DNA of 64,000 nucleotides from Hydrogenophaga sp. (GCF_025699295.1 NZ_JAILWB010000012.1:1-64000); one strand, 5' to 3'. Shown: positions 37,908-48,348, numbered from the stretch's first letter. The notes: generated by a model from the sequence alone, not told the origin. A program made the numbers and translations.

Positions 37908-39101
37908 ATGTCAGTACAAGAACGTATCAACAGATTACTGTGGGATAGGAGACTCATCACACTTCCTCAAGACATGGAAGTCCCTGAGGGTCTAGATTAC
38001 GTTGTCCTTAGGAATTTGACCCTAGAGGATCGTAACCAATACTTGTTCATTCGTGATCTCGAAGAACACAAGGCCCGTGCCGAAGGTGTACCTACCGAGG
38101 GTGAGATTATGGAGCGAGCCCGCGAGTCGGGCTATTGGACAGAGGATGATGATGACGTTGAGGAACGTGCCGTCGATCATATCGCCTACCTAGAGGGCGA
38201 ATTCAAAGCCAGAGCGAAGTTCAAGTCGCGACAGAACATCATTAGGCTACAGATTGATGACGCACAGGCAAAGCTGGAGCATACGCAGGCCAAGCGTAAC
38301 GGATTGAAACAGCAGACTGCCGAATATCTAGCACACGAAGTTGCATCCTTCATGTTGCTGCGTCGAGTAGCCCTTAGGCCAGATGGCACTCCTCTTATCC
38401 CGAATGATGCAGTTCACCTCTCTCTCAAAGAGAACTACCTCATGTTTATCTTCTACCTCATCTATGAAATGATGAGCGAGGGGGCATTCGAGACGGCAGA
38501 GATTAGAGAGATTGCTCGTTCGACAGAGTGGCGATTGACTTGGGGATTGGCACGAGAGAATCTGCCGAGTATCTTTGGTTGTGCTGTTGGTGACTTTAGC
38601 ATCAATCACAAGATGCTCATTTACTGGAGTCGTGTGTACGATTCCGCGTTTGAAAGCACGGAACCGCCGGAAGCCGATATTGTCGATGACGATGATCGTT
38701 TCGATGATTGGTTGGCGACTCGTGACTTAGAACGCAAGGACAAGGTGGGTCGCAGCACGGCTGCTGATCATCACCAAGAGCGAGGACATATGCTCGATGG
38801 CGAGTATGTGGAACAATGCCTATGTGGCATGAAAGCTAAGAACGCAGGCAAGGGCCTGGGGGAACGTCTCCCCCATCAACAGCATTGTCTCTATGGTACG
38901 TGGCACGAGTTTACACAAGAAGAAAAGGAAGCTCGGGCACGTCAGGTGTATGGACGCAACACGGCGAACGTACGCAAGTTGTTGGACAGTGAGCAAGAGC
39001 AGGTTTTGAAGCGAGGTGTTGTTGAAGAACAAGATCTTCGTGGCAAGAGAACCCGTAGTATGCTCAGTATGCCAACCAAGGTCATTCCTATTAGAAGATG
39101 A
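37908..39101 (+). CDS. Tail assembly chaperone-type protein
   Basis: A 397-residue charged helical protein between tail tube and tape measure, the position of tail assembly chaperones. The segment RESGYWTEDDDDVEERAVDHIAYLEGEF-like start at about 68 resembles REHGMWTEDD in the protein at 39650-40447, so both have a common domain. A CLCGMKAK...HQQHC patch near residue 305 may bind metal. The gene lacks a Shine-Dalgarno and follows a strong hairpin. Confidence 0.6.
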   Translation: MSVQERINRLLWDRRLITLPQDMEVPEGLDYVVLRNLTLEDRNQYLFIRDLEEHKARAEGVPTEGEIMERARESGYWTEDDDDVEERAVDHIAYLEGEFKARAKFKSRQNIIRLQIDDAQAKLEHTQAKRNGLKQQTAEYLAHEVASFMLLRRVALRPDGTPLIPNDAVHLSLKENYLMFIFYLIYEMMSEGAFETAEIREIARSTEWRLTWGLARENLPSIFGCAVGDFSINHKMLIYWSRVYDSAFESTEPPEADIVDDDDRFDDWLATRDLERKDKVGRSTAADHHQERGHMLDGEYVEQCLCGMKAKNAGKGLGERLPHQQHCLYGTWHEFTQEEKEARARQVYGRNTANVRKLLDSEQEQVLKRGVVEEQDLRGKRTRSMLSMPTKVIPIRR

Positions 39102-39646
39102 AAACAAACCCCTCACGAGAACAACTAAGCAAGAGTCTTGACCGCAGGGTCAAGCACTTGATGATTCGAACGCTAGAGAAGTTCGAAGACACCTTTCCAG
39201 ATCTGGAGGATACCAGAGAAGGCAGGATCTTCAAGACCGACATTCGTAATGCCTTCAATGATGTCATGCGAGCACAGCGAGACGAGATCCGAGACTATGA
39301 CGTGGAGTATCGTCCCCTCCAACTCACCGACGACAATACGTTGGCCATTACGCAGACGTTCATGAAGACCGTCCAGAAGGTTGACTTTGGCTTTACAGAG
39401 GAGCAGGCTCCGTACGTGGAGTTCTATGGCGACAGTGAAAGCATGGCCGTTCTCAATGCCCTGAGGGCTGAGATGGATGCTGGCATTTTGCTGCGTGGCC
39501 AGGATGGCTGCTCACTCTTGATTGCTGGCACTGGTGCCGTCGTAAATAGTGTATTACCTATTATGGACCGATACCGCCTGCATGGGAGCGTGGCTCCCGA
39601 GTATGGCAAATGGCGGGACAAGGTTGTTAGAGTTTACAGGAGCTAG
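39098..39646 (+). CDS. Hypothetical tail-assembly-region protein (182 aa)
   Basis: A 182-residue alpha/beta protein, not recognised, starting in an ATGA overlap with the upstream chaperone-type gene. It contains a late-promoter-like sequence near its 3' end. A role in tail assembly is inferred from position. Confidence 0.6.
   Translation: MKTNPSREQLSKSLDRRVKHLMIRTLEKFEDTFPDLEDTREGRIFKTDIRNAFNDVMRAQRDEIRDYDVEYRPLQLTDDNTLAITQTFMKTVQKVDFGFTEEQAPYVEFYGDSESMAVLNALRAEMDAGILLRGQDGCSLLIAGTGAVVNSVLPIMDRYRLHGSVAPEYGKWRDKVVRVYRS
39546..39559 (+). promoter_or_regulatory. Internal late promoter-like motif
   Basis: ATAGTGTATTACCT inside the coding sequence matches TTAGTGTATTATCT in 12 of 14 positions, 104 nt before the gene at 39650. 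It could boost the chaperone and tape measure genes, or be a chance match. Confidence 0.4.
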
Positions 39647-39649
39647 GTT

Positions 39650-40447
39650 ATGGCAGAACGTATTTTTAGAGCAACGGATCGCAACGGGAATGCTTGCGAA
39701 TTCGAGCTGATTTCCCCTACTGTGGGTATCGAAAACGAAGGCGAACGCCAGTATCGGATCGCGTACAGCAAGTCCTTGGTTGAGGGTGTATTCCCCCGAG
39801 AGAAGCTACGCGAGGTCATGCGTGAGCATGGTATGTGGACAGAGGACGACGAGGGCGAACTCAAGAAATGTGTTGGCAAAATCGCACTTCTTCAGATCGA
39901 TCTGAAGAATGCGGAGGCCGAGGGCAACACTGATCGCTGCGTCGAATGTGCCACACTAATCGGTGAACAACGTCGCCGTATGTGGGAGCTATTCCTCATC
40001 CAGCAGACGGTCTATATGAACTCTGCGGAGGGCGTAGCCGAGATGGTCAAAACGGAAGCCGTGATGGCTGCCTGTACCGTTTTGAAGTCTACCAATAAAC
40101 GCTATTGGGAAGACTACACATCGTACGTCAGAGAGCGTGATCTAAACACTAAATCTACTGTGTACGCTACTGTCGTGACCCTTCAAGCTGAACTCTTGGA
40201 TGAAGCTCGTCGGGGCCTGCTGTCAGATTACCCAGAGGCAACGTATCTCAAGACGCCGGAAGAGGCAATGTTGGATCGCGAGATCGAGGAAGAGGTCTTG
40301 AAGACCCTCCATGACCGTGCCGACAAGGCCATCGAGGCAGACAAAAAGAAAACCCCCGCCCGCAAGAAGGCTACAAAGAAAAAGGTAACACGTAAGAAGG
40401 CGACCCGTGGCAAGAAACTGGAATCTAAGACTGATCAGACCTCGTGA
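39650..40447 (+). CDS. Second tail assembly chaperone-type protein with lysine-rich tail
   Basis: A 265-residue protein. Residues 58-68 (REHGMWTEDDE) match the chaperone-type protein encoded at 37908. The last 30 residues are lysine/threonine/alanine repeats (KKKTPARKKATKKKVT), like histone H1 tails, probably disordered and nucleic-acid or membrane binding. No -1 slippery site leading into a following frame was found. Confidence 0.6.
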   Translation: MAERIFRATDRNGNACEFELISPTVGIENEGERQYRIAYSKSLVEGVFPREKLREVMREHGMWTEDDEGELKKCVGKIALLQIDLKNAEAEGNTDRCVECATLIGEQRRRMWELFLIQQTVYMNSAEGVAEMVKTEAVMAACTVLKSTNKRYWEDYTSYVRERDLNTKSTVYATVVTLQAELLDEARRGLLSDYPEATYLKTPEEAMLDREIEEEVLKTLHDRADKAIEADKKKTPARKKATKKKVTRKKATRGKKLESKTDQTS

Positions 40448-41054
40448 GGCGGTAACGCTCGCGGTCAATAAGGCTTGGACCGAGGCTCTGAAGGATTTAG
40501 CACGGTGGATCGAGACCGATCTGGCCCGTGCTATGACCTATGGCGGTCTTGGTCTCCAGGGAATTGCAGACACAGCTTTTTACAAGTTCGTAATCAGTCC
40601 AGAGGGCTTGAGTCAATTAGGTATCGAAAAGACAGAACCTCCGAAACTTTTGCAGGCATATGAGCGTACTATTAAGGTAAGCCGCAGCAACAGGTTAGTC
40701 AAGATCCGCTTTGGAGACTTGGCCCTCTTGAAGCTGGCCACGCCCCACCCGGCCTCGGGCACGGGGCATCTCCAGATTGAGTCGTGGTTAGAGTGGGTAG
40801 TAGATAAGGAAAAAGTAAAGAGTGGGTATGTGCCGAGGTCAAGAGTACCGAAGCCGCTCCAGAAGAACATTCGAGTTCAGAGTGCTCCCGGCGGTCTAAT
40901 GCTGCCCAAGGGGCGATTTGGTAGTAAGGGTCTATGGCGTTTCCCGCCGCAGCTTGCTGACTTCGAGAAGAAATGGCTTCGAGCAAACGTAGCCAAGATC
41001 GAGAAGCTCCTTCAGCAGCAGGCCATCACGTTTTTGAGTAAGAGGCTTAGTTAA
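40407..41054 (+). CDS. Hypothetical tail protein before the tape measure (215 aa)
   Basis: A 215-residue basic alpha/beta protein, not recognised. The GTG start at 40407 overlaps the preceding gene by 41 nt. It ends one nt into the tape measure start. Likely a tail assembly or tail completion protein by synteny. Confidence 0.6.
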   Translation: MARNWNLRLIRPREAVTLAVNKAWTEALKDLARWIETDLARAMTYGGLGLQGIADTAFYKFVISPEGLSQLGIEKTEPPKLLQAYERTIKVSRSNRLVKIRFGDLALLKLATPHPASGTGHLQIESWLEWVVDKEKVKSGYVPRSRVPKPLQKNIRVQSAPGGLMLPKGRFGSKGLWRFPPQLADFEKKWLRANVAKIEKLLQQQAITFLSKRLS

Positions 41055-44000
41055 TGGCTAAGGTCCAACTAGATGCTGTCCTAAAGCTGGTTGACGTTCA
41101 GATCAACCCACAGGTGTTCCGCAAGATCAGCCAAGCTGTTGCGGGCCTACCTCCTGCTTTGGCTCAGACTAACACCAATCTCAAGAAGATTGGTGGTACG
41201 GCCCAAGGTGTAAACAAGCGTCTCCAGAAAACTGGTCAACAGCTTAACACTAACGAGCGTGCAGCCCGCTTGTTCTTGCAGCGTATGGCTCAGTTCGCCA
41301 TCTTGCTCCCGACGTTCGCCACACTCAACCGTGCCATCCAAGGTAGCGTCAGCTTCCTGTTCGAATTCGACAGTGCCCTAAGAGACATTGTTCGAGTTGA
41401 CGTGGGCGGTTTGTCTAACCGTATGGAAGAGATCGGGGACGCGGCCCTCAAGACTGCCGCCGACTTCGGGGTCACGGCGACAGAAGTTCTCAATACCATT
41501 CGTGTTTTCAAGCAGGCCGGTGATACCATTGAGGAATCCCAAGAGCGTGCTCGCGTGGCTATTCTTGCGACCCAAATCTCGACGTTGAATGCTGCTCAGG
41601 CGACTGAGGTCTTCATTGCCGCTGCCCGTCAGTTTGGTGAAGTTGGTCAGGACTCTGCTGCCGTGCTTGATAAGCTGGCTAAGGTTGAGGATATCGCTGC
41701 CGTCAACGCCGCCGATGTTGCCGACGCCTTCCGTACTGGTGGTAACGCCCTTGCCGAGTTCTCGCAGAGTATCGATGATTCTATCGGCTTGATCGCCGCC
41801 CTTCGTGAACAGACTCGTAAGTCTGGTCGTGAAGTTGGTACGTTCTTCAAGACCTTGCAGACGAGACTGTTCGCTGCTGGTGAAGCTCGTGATGCTGTTG
41901 AAGCTCTTGGTGTTGAGGTTGAAAACCTCGATGGCAGTCTGCGTCCGACGCTTGCAGTTCTCAACGATCTGAAAATGCGTTTCGACGGTCTAACGCAAGC
42001 CCAACAGACGAACGCCGCGAAGTCGATTGCTGGTATTCGTCAGTTCGAATCCTTGATCGGTACTTTGAATTCGCTTGAGAAGGCGAACGAGTTTGCCGAA
42101 GAGTCGGCCAATGCTGCTGGTACTGCCGAAGAGAAGCGTTTGATTACGGACGCAAAGCTTGAGCGTCAGCTTGGTAAGCTAATTGCCCAAGGTCAACTTT
42201 TGGCTGAGGCTCTTGGTGATGCTGGCCTTGAAGATAGCTTGGCAGGCGTTTTGAAGGTAGCCACATCTATCCTCAAGGCATTCACTTCTCTCGGAGAGAT
42301 CATCGATAGTATCGGTGGTAACATCACGCCTCTCTTGGCTCTTGGTGGTGTTACTCTTGGACGAAGTGTGTTTGGTCTTAGTAGACAGGGTGCCCCCGGA
42401 GGCGGTGGTCCTGGTGCTGGTGGTCCTACCGCTGGACAGGCGGGTTTTATTGGTCCGCTGACTCAGGCACAGGACGCGATGACCAAATCCTTCAAGGAGA
42501 ATACTGCGAAGCTCAAGACTTCTTTTGGACAGGTCTTCCGTAGTTCTGTTGGCCTAGCTGGTTCTCTTGTGCCGACCACTGGTGCTATCAAGCAACAGGG
42601 TGTCGTACTAGGCGTCAACATCAACAACGTCAAGCAGCATACGGCTGCCCTCAAGGCTGCCACGAACGCCGCCCGTGCTTCTGCTGGTGCTGCTACCCAA
42701 AAAGGATTGGCTCCTCTACAGGGTGGTGCCGGTACGTTGCTACTGACCTTGATTGGTACTGCATTGCCAGCCGCTCTCACGAGTGCTGCCAAAGGACTAC
42801 GCACATTTGATAATGGTGTTGCTCAAACAGGTGCCGACATTCTGGATGTCAGTAAGGGCGGCCTTGGTCTTGCTGCACAGTTCGCTGTTCTTGGTCCTCA
42901 GGCGGCTGCCGTGGCCGGTGCCTTTGGTATCGTACAGTCGTCAATCCTGACGATCATCGATGCTGTCAATGAGGAAATCGATGCCCGTAAGGAAATTGCC
43001 GCTGCACAGAAAGAAGAGGCTGCTCGTATCAAGGGTGGTGGTCGTCTAACTGGCCGCACCGAACAGTCGCTCGATCTACAGGAAGCCCTGTTGCGTTCTC
43101 TACAGAGTGGTGTTGCTGGTAAGCGTATTGGTAAAGAGCTTGCGGCGGGCATCGAAGAGGGCTTTACGTCTTTCGGTAGAACAACCGAAGCTCAAGAGGC
43201 GATGTTGACCACTAACGAGCGTGTCCGTGAGGGACTACTCAAGAACATCGATACATTCAAAACCTTCATTGGCAACAACGAAGACCTCATCAAGTCGATG
43301 ACGGATAGTGCCGAGCAAACTGCTGCCTTTGAAGAACTACAGCAGATGCTAGCCAATGGTACAAATGCTGACTTGGGTCCCGCGTTCAATAGGCTGTTGG
43401 TGACTCTTGGTGCTACTGTTCCGGAGATCAATGAGTTTACTGGTGCTCTTGAAGAAGCACGCAAGGATTTCGCGACATTCCAGAAGGTCTTGAAGGTTCA
43501 GGCATTTGCAGATAGCATCAGAACTCTTGGTCTGGAGCTAGAGCTTGCACAACTTGGCCCCGAAGCACTGGCTGATTCGGTTGTGCGTATGCAGAACGAA
43601 CTGCTTGTTGCAGAGCGTGAATCTGGCAATACCGTCTCTCGTATGGAAGAGGAGTTGGCTGGACTATTCACTCGTCTAGACGAATTCACGGTAGGTCTCA
43701 ACCCCGCCGGTCTTTCTGCTGCCGAGTTCTTCAACAAAGTGAACAATGGCGTCAAGACGCTTGATCCCGAGAAGATTGCCGAGTTCGAGGATTTCATCGA
43801 GCAACTTCCTAAGGCTCAACGTAAGGCCGCCAATGAGATCATGAGTATCCTAGAGAAGCAACTAGGAGAAGAGATCAAGATTCAGAATCAGCGTAATGAA
43901 CTACAGGCCGAAACCAACCGTCGTCAGAAAGATCTTCTGAACGCCGAGGCTGCTGCCGCTCAAAATGCCTTCGAATCCACTCGCAGGTTTACAGCCGAAC

Positions 44001-46279
44001 TACAGCAGTTCGGTGACATGGTAACAACTGATGTTCTAGCGGCATTCCAGGGTGTCAGTCTTGGAGATGTCGAGGACGTACTAGGTGGTACATCTGAACT
44101 GAGTGATGGACTACAACAATTGATCCTTGGTTCGTTTGCCGACCCTGTAGCCAAAGCTGAGCTTGCTCTCAAGGCGGCCACAGAGTCTACTACTGCCGAA
44201 ATGGATATCCTAGCCAGTCGTCTTGATCTCGTGAACGAGAAGTTGGCAGACGAAGCTAATGCTGCTCAGTTTGCTGCATTGACGACAGAGAAGCTGGGGC
44301 TTGAGCTTGAGATGGAGAAGCAAGCACAGACCTCTGCTATCGAGGAAACCAAGCTGAAGATCAAAGTGCTTGAGGCAGAGCAGGAAGCAGAGAAGGATGC
44401 TGCCGAAGCCGCCAAGAAGCGTGCTGAGCTTTTGGAGAAGCTGGCCGATGCCTCGCGTGACTTTGAGAACGAACTCAAGAATGTCGAGAGAGCGTTCGAG
44501 GATTTCCAGAAAGACAAGATCGCTGACTTGCTGGGCCAGGAGGCCGATGCTCGTAGTGAACTGAAAGAGGCCCAGCAGGAGGTTCTGTCAACCACACAGG
44601 AGCTTGCTGAGGCGTATGATAGTCTGATCAAAGCTCAACTAGAGTTCAATGGTGCGATTGCTGAGGCACGCATTAAGAGTGCTATGTTGGCTCGTGACAT
44701 CGGTATGCTCACTGGAGAGATCGTTACATTTGATCAGGGTCTTGCTTCTATCGGTAACGCCTTCCGTGGCGTGCTCGATGACGCGAACATCACACTACAA
44801 AAGAGAATCGATCTTGAGCGTCAGCTTGCAGAAGAAACGCTATCGTTCTTGCAGCAGGCTCGCGACGAGATCGTCAACGCTGGCCTAGGAATCTTTGGAC
44901 AGACTGGTGCTGAAAATCAAGCACTTGGTCAGGGTATTGCTGGTCTTCAGTTTGTCGCTGATCAGCTTGGTGGATCTTTCGAGAGCTTCCTAAGCTTGAC
45001 TCAGGGCGAGCTATCATCTGTGACAGAGACCCTACTTGGTCTACCGAGTGAGTTCCGTCAGCAGATCCTAGATGCCCTATCGTTCTTGCCGAGCACCATG
45101 AACATCGGCGGCTTCTCTGTTGATCAGCTTCAACAGGCCATTGGTCAGGTTGGTGCTGGTGTTGATCCGGAAGCTGGACTACCTTCTATTGAAGAACTGA
45201 ACAACCAGCAGGTTGAGCAGTTGACCAAGCTACAGGAGCTTGCACTTCAAGATGCTCAGTTGCAGTTCGCCCAAGTGATTGCTGCCCAGGAACAACTGGC
45301 CGCTGCCGAAGAAGCTGCGGAAGCCGCTAAGCTACTAGAGGAGCGTGCATCTGAAAATCTCGCAGAGGTGCGTGATGCCGTCCTTGAAGAGAAGGCCGTA
45401 CTTGATCTTGCCAACGAGGAACGTCGTGAACTACTGGCAGCCGTTGTCGCTGCTGACGACAAGAATACCTTGATGCAAATCGAGAAGGAAGCTCAGCTAT
45501 TCTCAGAACAAAACGCCACCTTCCGTGAGGTTGGCGACATCATCGTACAGGGTATTAGCTCTGCCATCGGTGGTAAGTTGGCCGTACTAGAGGCTGCCGC
45601 TAACGTCGGTGGTGCCGCTAAGGGCTTCTTGCCGAACTTCGCTGGTGGTAACCTAACTCCTGGAGAGGCTGCTGGACTACTCCGTGCCGGTGCTCGTGAA
45701 AAGCGTGCAATGCCGGGTGGGGCTGGTCTAGCGGTTGCCAACACAAGTGAGGCCATTATCCCGATGCGGAATGGTGGTTTCATCCCCAACTTCCAAGAAG
45801 GCAACAGCGACATCTCTGCTGGCATCTCTGCCATCAAGAGTATCAATGAGACTGTTGTTGCGGCCATCGCACGTTCGGTGACTGCTGCTCTTACAGATCT
45901 ACAGACCGGAGGCGGTTCTACAGAGGAACTACTACAAGAGGTTATTAGTCAGCTTGGCTCACTCAACGACAGTAACGACGACATCGTTGCAAGCAACACC
46001 ACTGTTGCTGCGAATACAGCAGACACGGGGACGGGTACTGGTGGAGCTACGCAGACGAGCCCCACGCAACGTGTTGAGATTACGCTTCAGACCAACCAGA
46101 ATAACAGCGTCAGCGTCACGGGACTTGAAAGTCTCCGCGACGAACTAGAGAGTGCTGTCATGACAACGACCGCCGATCAGGTGGACGAACAGGTGTCTGC
46201 ACTATTCGAGCAGCTTGATGAAGTCATCACGGCCCTCCAAGAGCGTGGTATCCTGAGTTCCTTCGGACAGACGAGGTAA
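41054..46279 (+). CDS. Tape measure protein
   Basis: A 1741-residue, alanine-rich, mostly helical protein that sets tail length. Residues 60-350 match the TP901-type tail region; about 440-660 contain hydrophobic glycine-rich segments likely to enter the host membrane; about 960-1330 are long coiled coils. Near 1530-1580 the motif GFLPNFAGGNLTPGEA and later GFIPNFQEGN occur, a pair seen in many marine phage tape measures. Only three Ser-Gly dipeptides occur in the whole protein. Confidence 0.92.
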   Translation: MAKVQLDAVLKLVDVQINPQVFRKISQAVAGLPPALAQTNTNLKKIGGTAQGVNKRLQKTGQQLNTNERAARLFLQRMAQFAILLPTFATLNRAIQGSVSFLFEFDSALRDIVRVDVGGLSNRMEEIGDAALKTAADFGVTATEVLNTIRVFKQAGDTIEESQERARVAILATQISTLNAAQATEVFIAAARQFGEVGQDSAAVLDKLAKVEDIAAVNAADVADAFRTGGNALAEFSQSIDDSIGLIAALREQTRKSGREVGTFFKTLQTRLFAAGEARDAVEALGVEVENLDGSLRPTLAVLNDLKMRFDGLTQAQQTNAAKSIAGIRQFESLIGTLNSLEKANEFAEESANAAGTAEEKRLITDAKLERQLGKLIAQGQLLAEALGDAGLEDSLAGVLKVATSILKAFTSLGEIIDSIGGNITPLLALGGVTLGRSVFGLSRQGAPGGGGPGAGGPTAGQAGFIGPLTQAQDAMTKSFKENTAKLKTSFGQVFRSSVGLAGSLVPTTGAIKQQGVVLGVNINNVKQHTAALKAATNAARASAGAATQKGLAPLQGGAGTLLLTLIGTALPAALTSAAKGLRTFDNGVAQTGADILDVSKGGLGLAAQFAVLGPQAAAVAGAFGIVQSSILTIIDAVNEEIDARKEIAAAQKEEAARIKGGGRLTGRTEQSLDLQEALLRSLQSGVAGKRIGKELAAGIEEGFTSFGRTTEAQEAMLTTNERVREGLLKNIDTFKTFIGNNEDLIKSMTDSAEQTAAFEELQQMLANGTNADLGPAFNRLLVTLGATVPEINEFTGALEEARKDFATFQKVLKVQAFADSIRTLGLELELAQLGPEALADSVVRMQNELLVAERESGNTVSRMEEELAGLFTRLDEFTVGLNPAGLSAAEFFNKVNNGVKTLDPEKIAEFEDFIEQLPKAQRKAANEIMSILEKQLGEEIKIQNQRNELQAETNRRQKDLLNAEAAAAQNAFESTRRFTAELQQFGDMVTTDVLAAFQGVSLGDVEDVLGGTSELSDGLQQLILGSFADPVAKAELALKAATESTTAEMDILASRLDLVNEKLADEANAAQFAALTTEKLGLELEMEKQAQTSAIEETKLKIKVLEAEQEAEKDAAEAAKKRAELLEKLADASRDFENELKNVERAFEDFQKDKIADLLGQEADARSELKEAQQEVLSTTQELAEAYDSLIKAQLEFNGAIAEARIKSAMLARDIGMLTGEIVTFDQGLASIGNAFRGVLDDANITLQKRIDLERQLAEETLSFLQQARDEIVNAGLGIFGQTGAENQALGQGIAGLQFVADQLGGSFESFLSLTQGELSSVTETLLGLPSEFRQQILDALSFLPSTMNIGGFSVDQLQQAIGQVGAGVDPEAGLPSIEELNNQQVEQLTKLQELALQDAQLQFAQVIAAQEQLAAAEEAAEAAKLLEERASENLAEVRDAVLEEKAVLDLANEERRELLAAVVAADDKNTLMQIEKEAQLFSEQNATFREVGDIIVQGISSAIGGKLAVLEAAANVGGAAKGFLPNFAGGNLTPGEAAGLLRAGAREKRAMPGGAGLAVANTSEAIIPMRNGGFIPNFQEGNSDISAGISAIKSINETVVAAIARSVTAALTDLQTGGGSTEELLQEVISQLGSLNDSNDDIVASNTTVAANTADTGTGTGGATQTSPTQRVEITLQTNQNNSVSVTGLESLRDELESAVMTTTADQVDEQVSALFEQLDEVITALQERGILSSFGQTR

Positions 46280-46282
46280 CAG

Positions 46283-47788
46283 ATGAACGTATTATCTGAA
46301 GTCAATCCTCTATCTTCGGCAGCAGTAGAGGTCTTTTACAACGGCTGCAAGCTGACGCCCGCACCGCTCATTGATTGGACGGTCGAGCCTCAGTTTGATG
46401 ACGCTGGTGTACGTACGTCTGATCTCAACCGAATCACACTGACTGGCACAGTGCTCATTCTACCGTCTGGTAGTTACGAGCAAATGTATGTCAAGCAGGA
46501 GGAGCTTCGTACAGCATTCTCGGTAGACGAGGCAGACTTCGTGATCTTGGCTGGTCCTGCCAACAAGACTCTCGCTGAGGGCACGATCATCTGCTCGGGC
46601 TTGAAGCCTAAGGTGACGAGCCTCACGATCCCCGCTGATACACAGTTCCAGCGTATCGATTACACGGTTGACCTAGAGGATCAGGTAACGGTCTCGGGCG
46701 TTAGTGGCGTCACGTCGAGCCTAAGTGATCAATGGACGTTTGCTGAGGACCCGGATAGCTGCACGGTCAACGTGACCCACCAAGTCAATGCCGAGGGTAT
46801 TGATGGTGAGTCCGATAAGTTCGAACAGGCTTTCCGTGCCGTCAAGGCTCGTCTCGGTATTGATAAACTGCCGCTGACCCTACCATGCTTTGTAGAGCCC
46901 AATGCTTCCGGTGCGTTTGGATTTACACACCCATCTGTAGCTGGCGGCGGACCAATCTTTGAAGTCTCTGTCCAGAGAGAAGAAGTTGCTGACACGGCGA
47001 ATGGCACGTACTCAGCGACCGAGGTCTTCACTATTGTTAGTGGTGTACCATTCTTCTTCAACCAACGCACGGAGTCTTTCGAGGAGGATGCTGCTGGTGT
47101 AGCTACGGTTACTATTGGAGGCACGGTTCAGGGTCTAGGTAGAACGCTGTCGGCGGGTGAGCCGGATGGCGGGCCGGGATTTGCCCGTGCGTGCTCTGGC
47201 TATATCAACTCCGTTCGTCCACAACTCAAGTGGGACGCTTCTGGCGTCTACGAGAAGTACAAAGAGGGGAGTGCGGGCAGCGGTCTAGCACTATTCAACC
47301 CAACAGCCCTCAGTGTATCTCAAAACAAGTGCCGTGGCACGGTTGACTTCTCTATTACGTTTACAGACGATCCTAGTGCTAACCTACCGAGTGGCATTAC
47401 AAGTGCGACCTGTAGCGTGTCTATTGTTGAAGGCACAAGATTGAAGGTGAGTCATACGATTCCATTCAGACGCCTAGGTAACATTGTTCAGGACATGAAG
47501 ACTACTACCGAGGGTAGTGTTTCAATCAGTTGTCAGGCACAAGCAAAGAACACGGGGGATGCAACGTCAGATACGAACCGTGCGATTGAGTACGTGCAGG
47601 ACGAAATCAATAGGCTCAAGGGAGTACATGCTAATCCTGCCAACTTTGTAGATATTCGCATCAGCAATCTCAACCAACAACTTAGTGATACTGACCTCAC
47701 TAGCAACGTTACACTAGACATGGCGTTTGTTGTTGATCTCGCTAACGTTCCGGATATCAACTCCGACATCTCGCTGAGGACTCTATAA
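46283..47788 (+). CDS. Distal tail or tail-tip protein (501 aa)
   Basis: A 501-residue beta-rich protein directly after the tape measure, the usual place of the distal tail protein. Contains DLEDQVTVSGVSGVTSS and other Ser-Gly segments. Not matched to a family with certainty; it probably forms the ring linking the tube to the tail hub. Confidence 0.65.
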   Translation: MNVLSEVNPLSSAAVEVFYNGCKLTPAPLIDWTVEPQFDDAGVRTSDLNRITLTGTVLILPSGSYEQMYVKQEELRTAFSVDEADFVILAGPANKTLAEGTIICSGLKPKVTSLTIPADTQFQRIDYTVDLEDQVTVSGVSGVTSSLSDQWTFAEDPDSCTVNVTHQVNAEGIDGESDKFEQAFRAVKARLGIDKLPLTLPCFVEPNASGAFGFTHPSVAGGGPIFEVSVQREEVADTANGTYSATEVFTIVSGVPFFFNQRTESFEEDAAGVATVTIGGTVQGLGRTLSAGEPDGGPGFARACSGYINSVRPQLKWDASGVYEKYKEGSAGSGLALFNPTALSVSQNKCRGTVDFSITFTDDPSANLPSGITSATCSVSIVEGTRLKVSHTIPFRRLGNIVQDMKTTTEGSVSISCQAQAKNTGDATSDTNRAIEYVQDEINRLKGVHANPANFVDIRISNLNQQLSDTDLTSNVTLDMAFVVDLANVPDINSDISLRTL

Positions 47789-48348
47789 TGGTTGACTTTC
47801 CCAATGTAGAATGGATCGAGCAAGATCCTGGGACAGACCCGTCTGGTCTGCGTGACCAGAAATCCGGTGGAGCGGGTTTCTTGCGAGTTCTAGATACCGC
47901 CGCTGGTGGTGAGCTGAATTACGGACAGTTGAATACGACTGGCTCTGGTGCGATCACCGATACCCATGTAGCCTACGCCAGAGTTGATGATTTTGGCGAT
48001 GCTAGTGGTGTCTTCAACATGCGTATGTTCTTGAACAACATTACGTCATGGAATATTGGTACGTATCGTTTCTTAGAGCAGAAGCAGCAACACTTCGTTC
48101 CTAATCTGACACTCGACTCGTCTGCCGACAATACTCCGACAGTGGTGCCATCACAAGCCAATCTTTCAGGCACCATCACAGAACCAGAGTTTCCTCTTGG
48201 CAAGCCCTGGATGAGTGGCACTCTAGACAATGACGTTAGTCAATATGTGCATCTTGCAATTGAAGTAGGTGTCGATGTACCAGTCGGCACATACGGCGGT
48301 GCTGGTGCGGGCACGTTCCGTTACAGACTACTCTATGACTTCTCATAA
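47788..48348 (+). CDS. Tail-associated protein A, paralogue of 49712-50365
   Basis: A 186-residue beta-rich protein. Its ending YVHLAIEVGVDVPVGTYGG resembles YLNLVVPLGSPLGTYGV of the protein at 49712-50365, and both have an xxMRxF strand in the middle. Rich in Ser-Gly. Probably a tail fibre or tail-tip component; not matched to a named family. Confidence 0.65.
   Translation: MVDFPNVEWIEQDPGTDPSGLRDQKSGGAGFLRVLDTAAGGELNYGQLNTTGSGAITDTHVAYARVDDFGDASGVFNMRMFLNNITSWNIGTYRFLEQKQQHFVPNLTLDSSADNTPTVVPSQANLSGTITEPEFPLGKPWMSGTLDNDVSQYVHLAIEVGVDVPVGTYGGAGAGTFRYRLLYDFS

Noticed and set aside
39650..41054. Programmed -1 frameshift in the tail chaperone region
   Set aside because: I looked for a heptameric slippery site leading into another frame. 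The lysine-rich codons near 40340-40400 give A-runs, but the -1 frame does not continue into the next gene, whose frame is +1.
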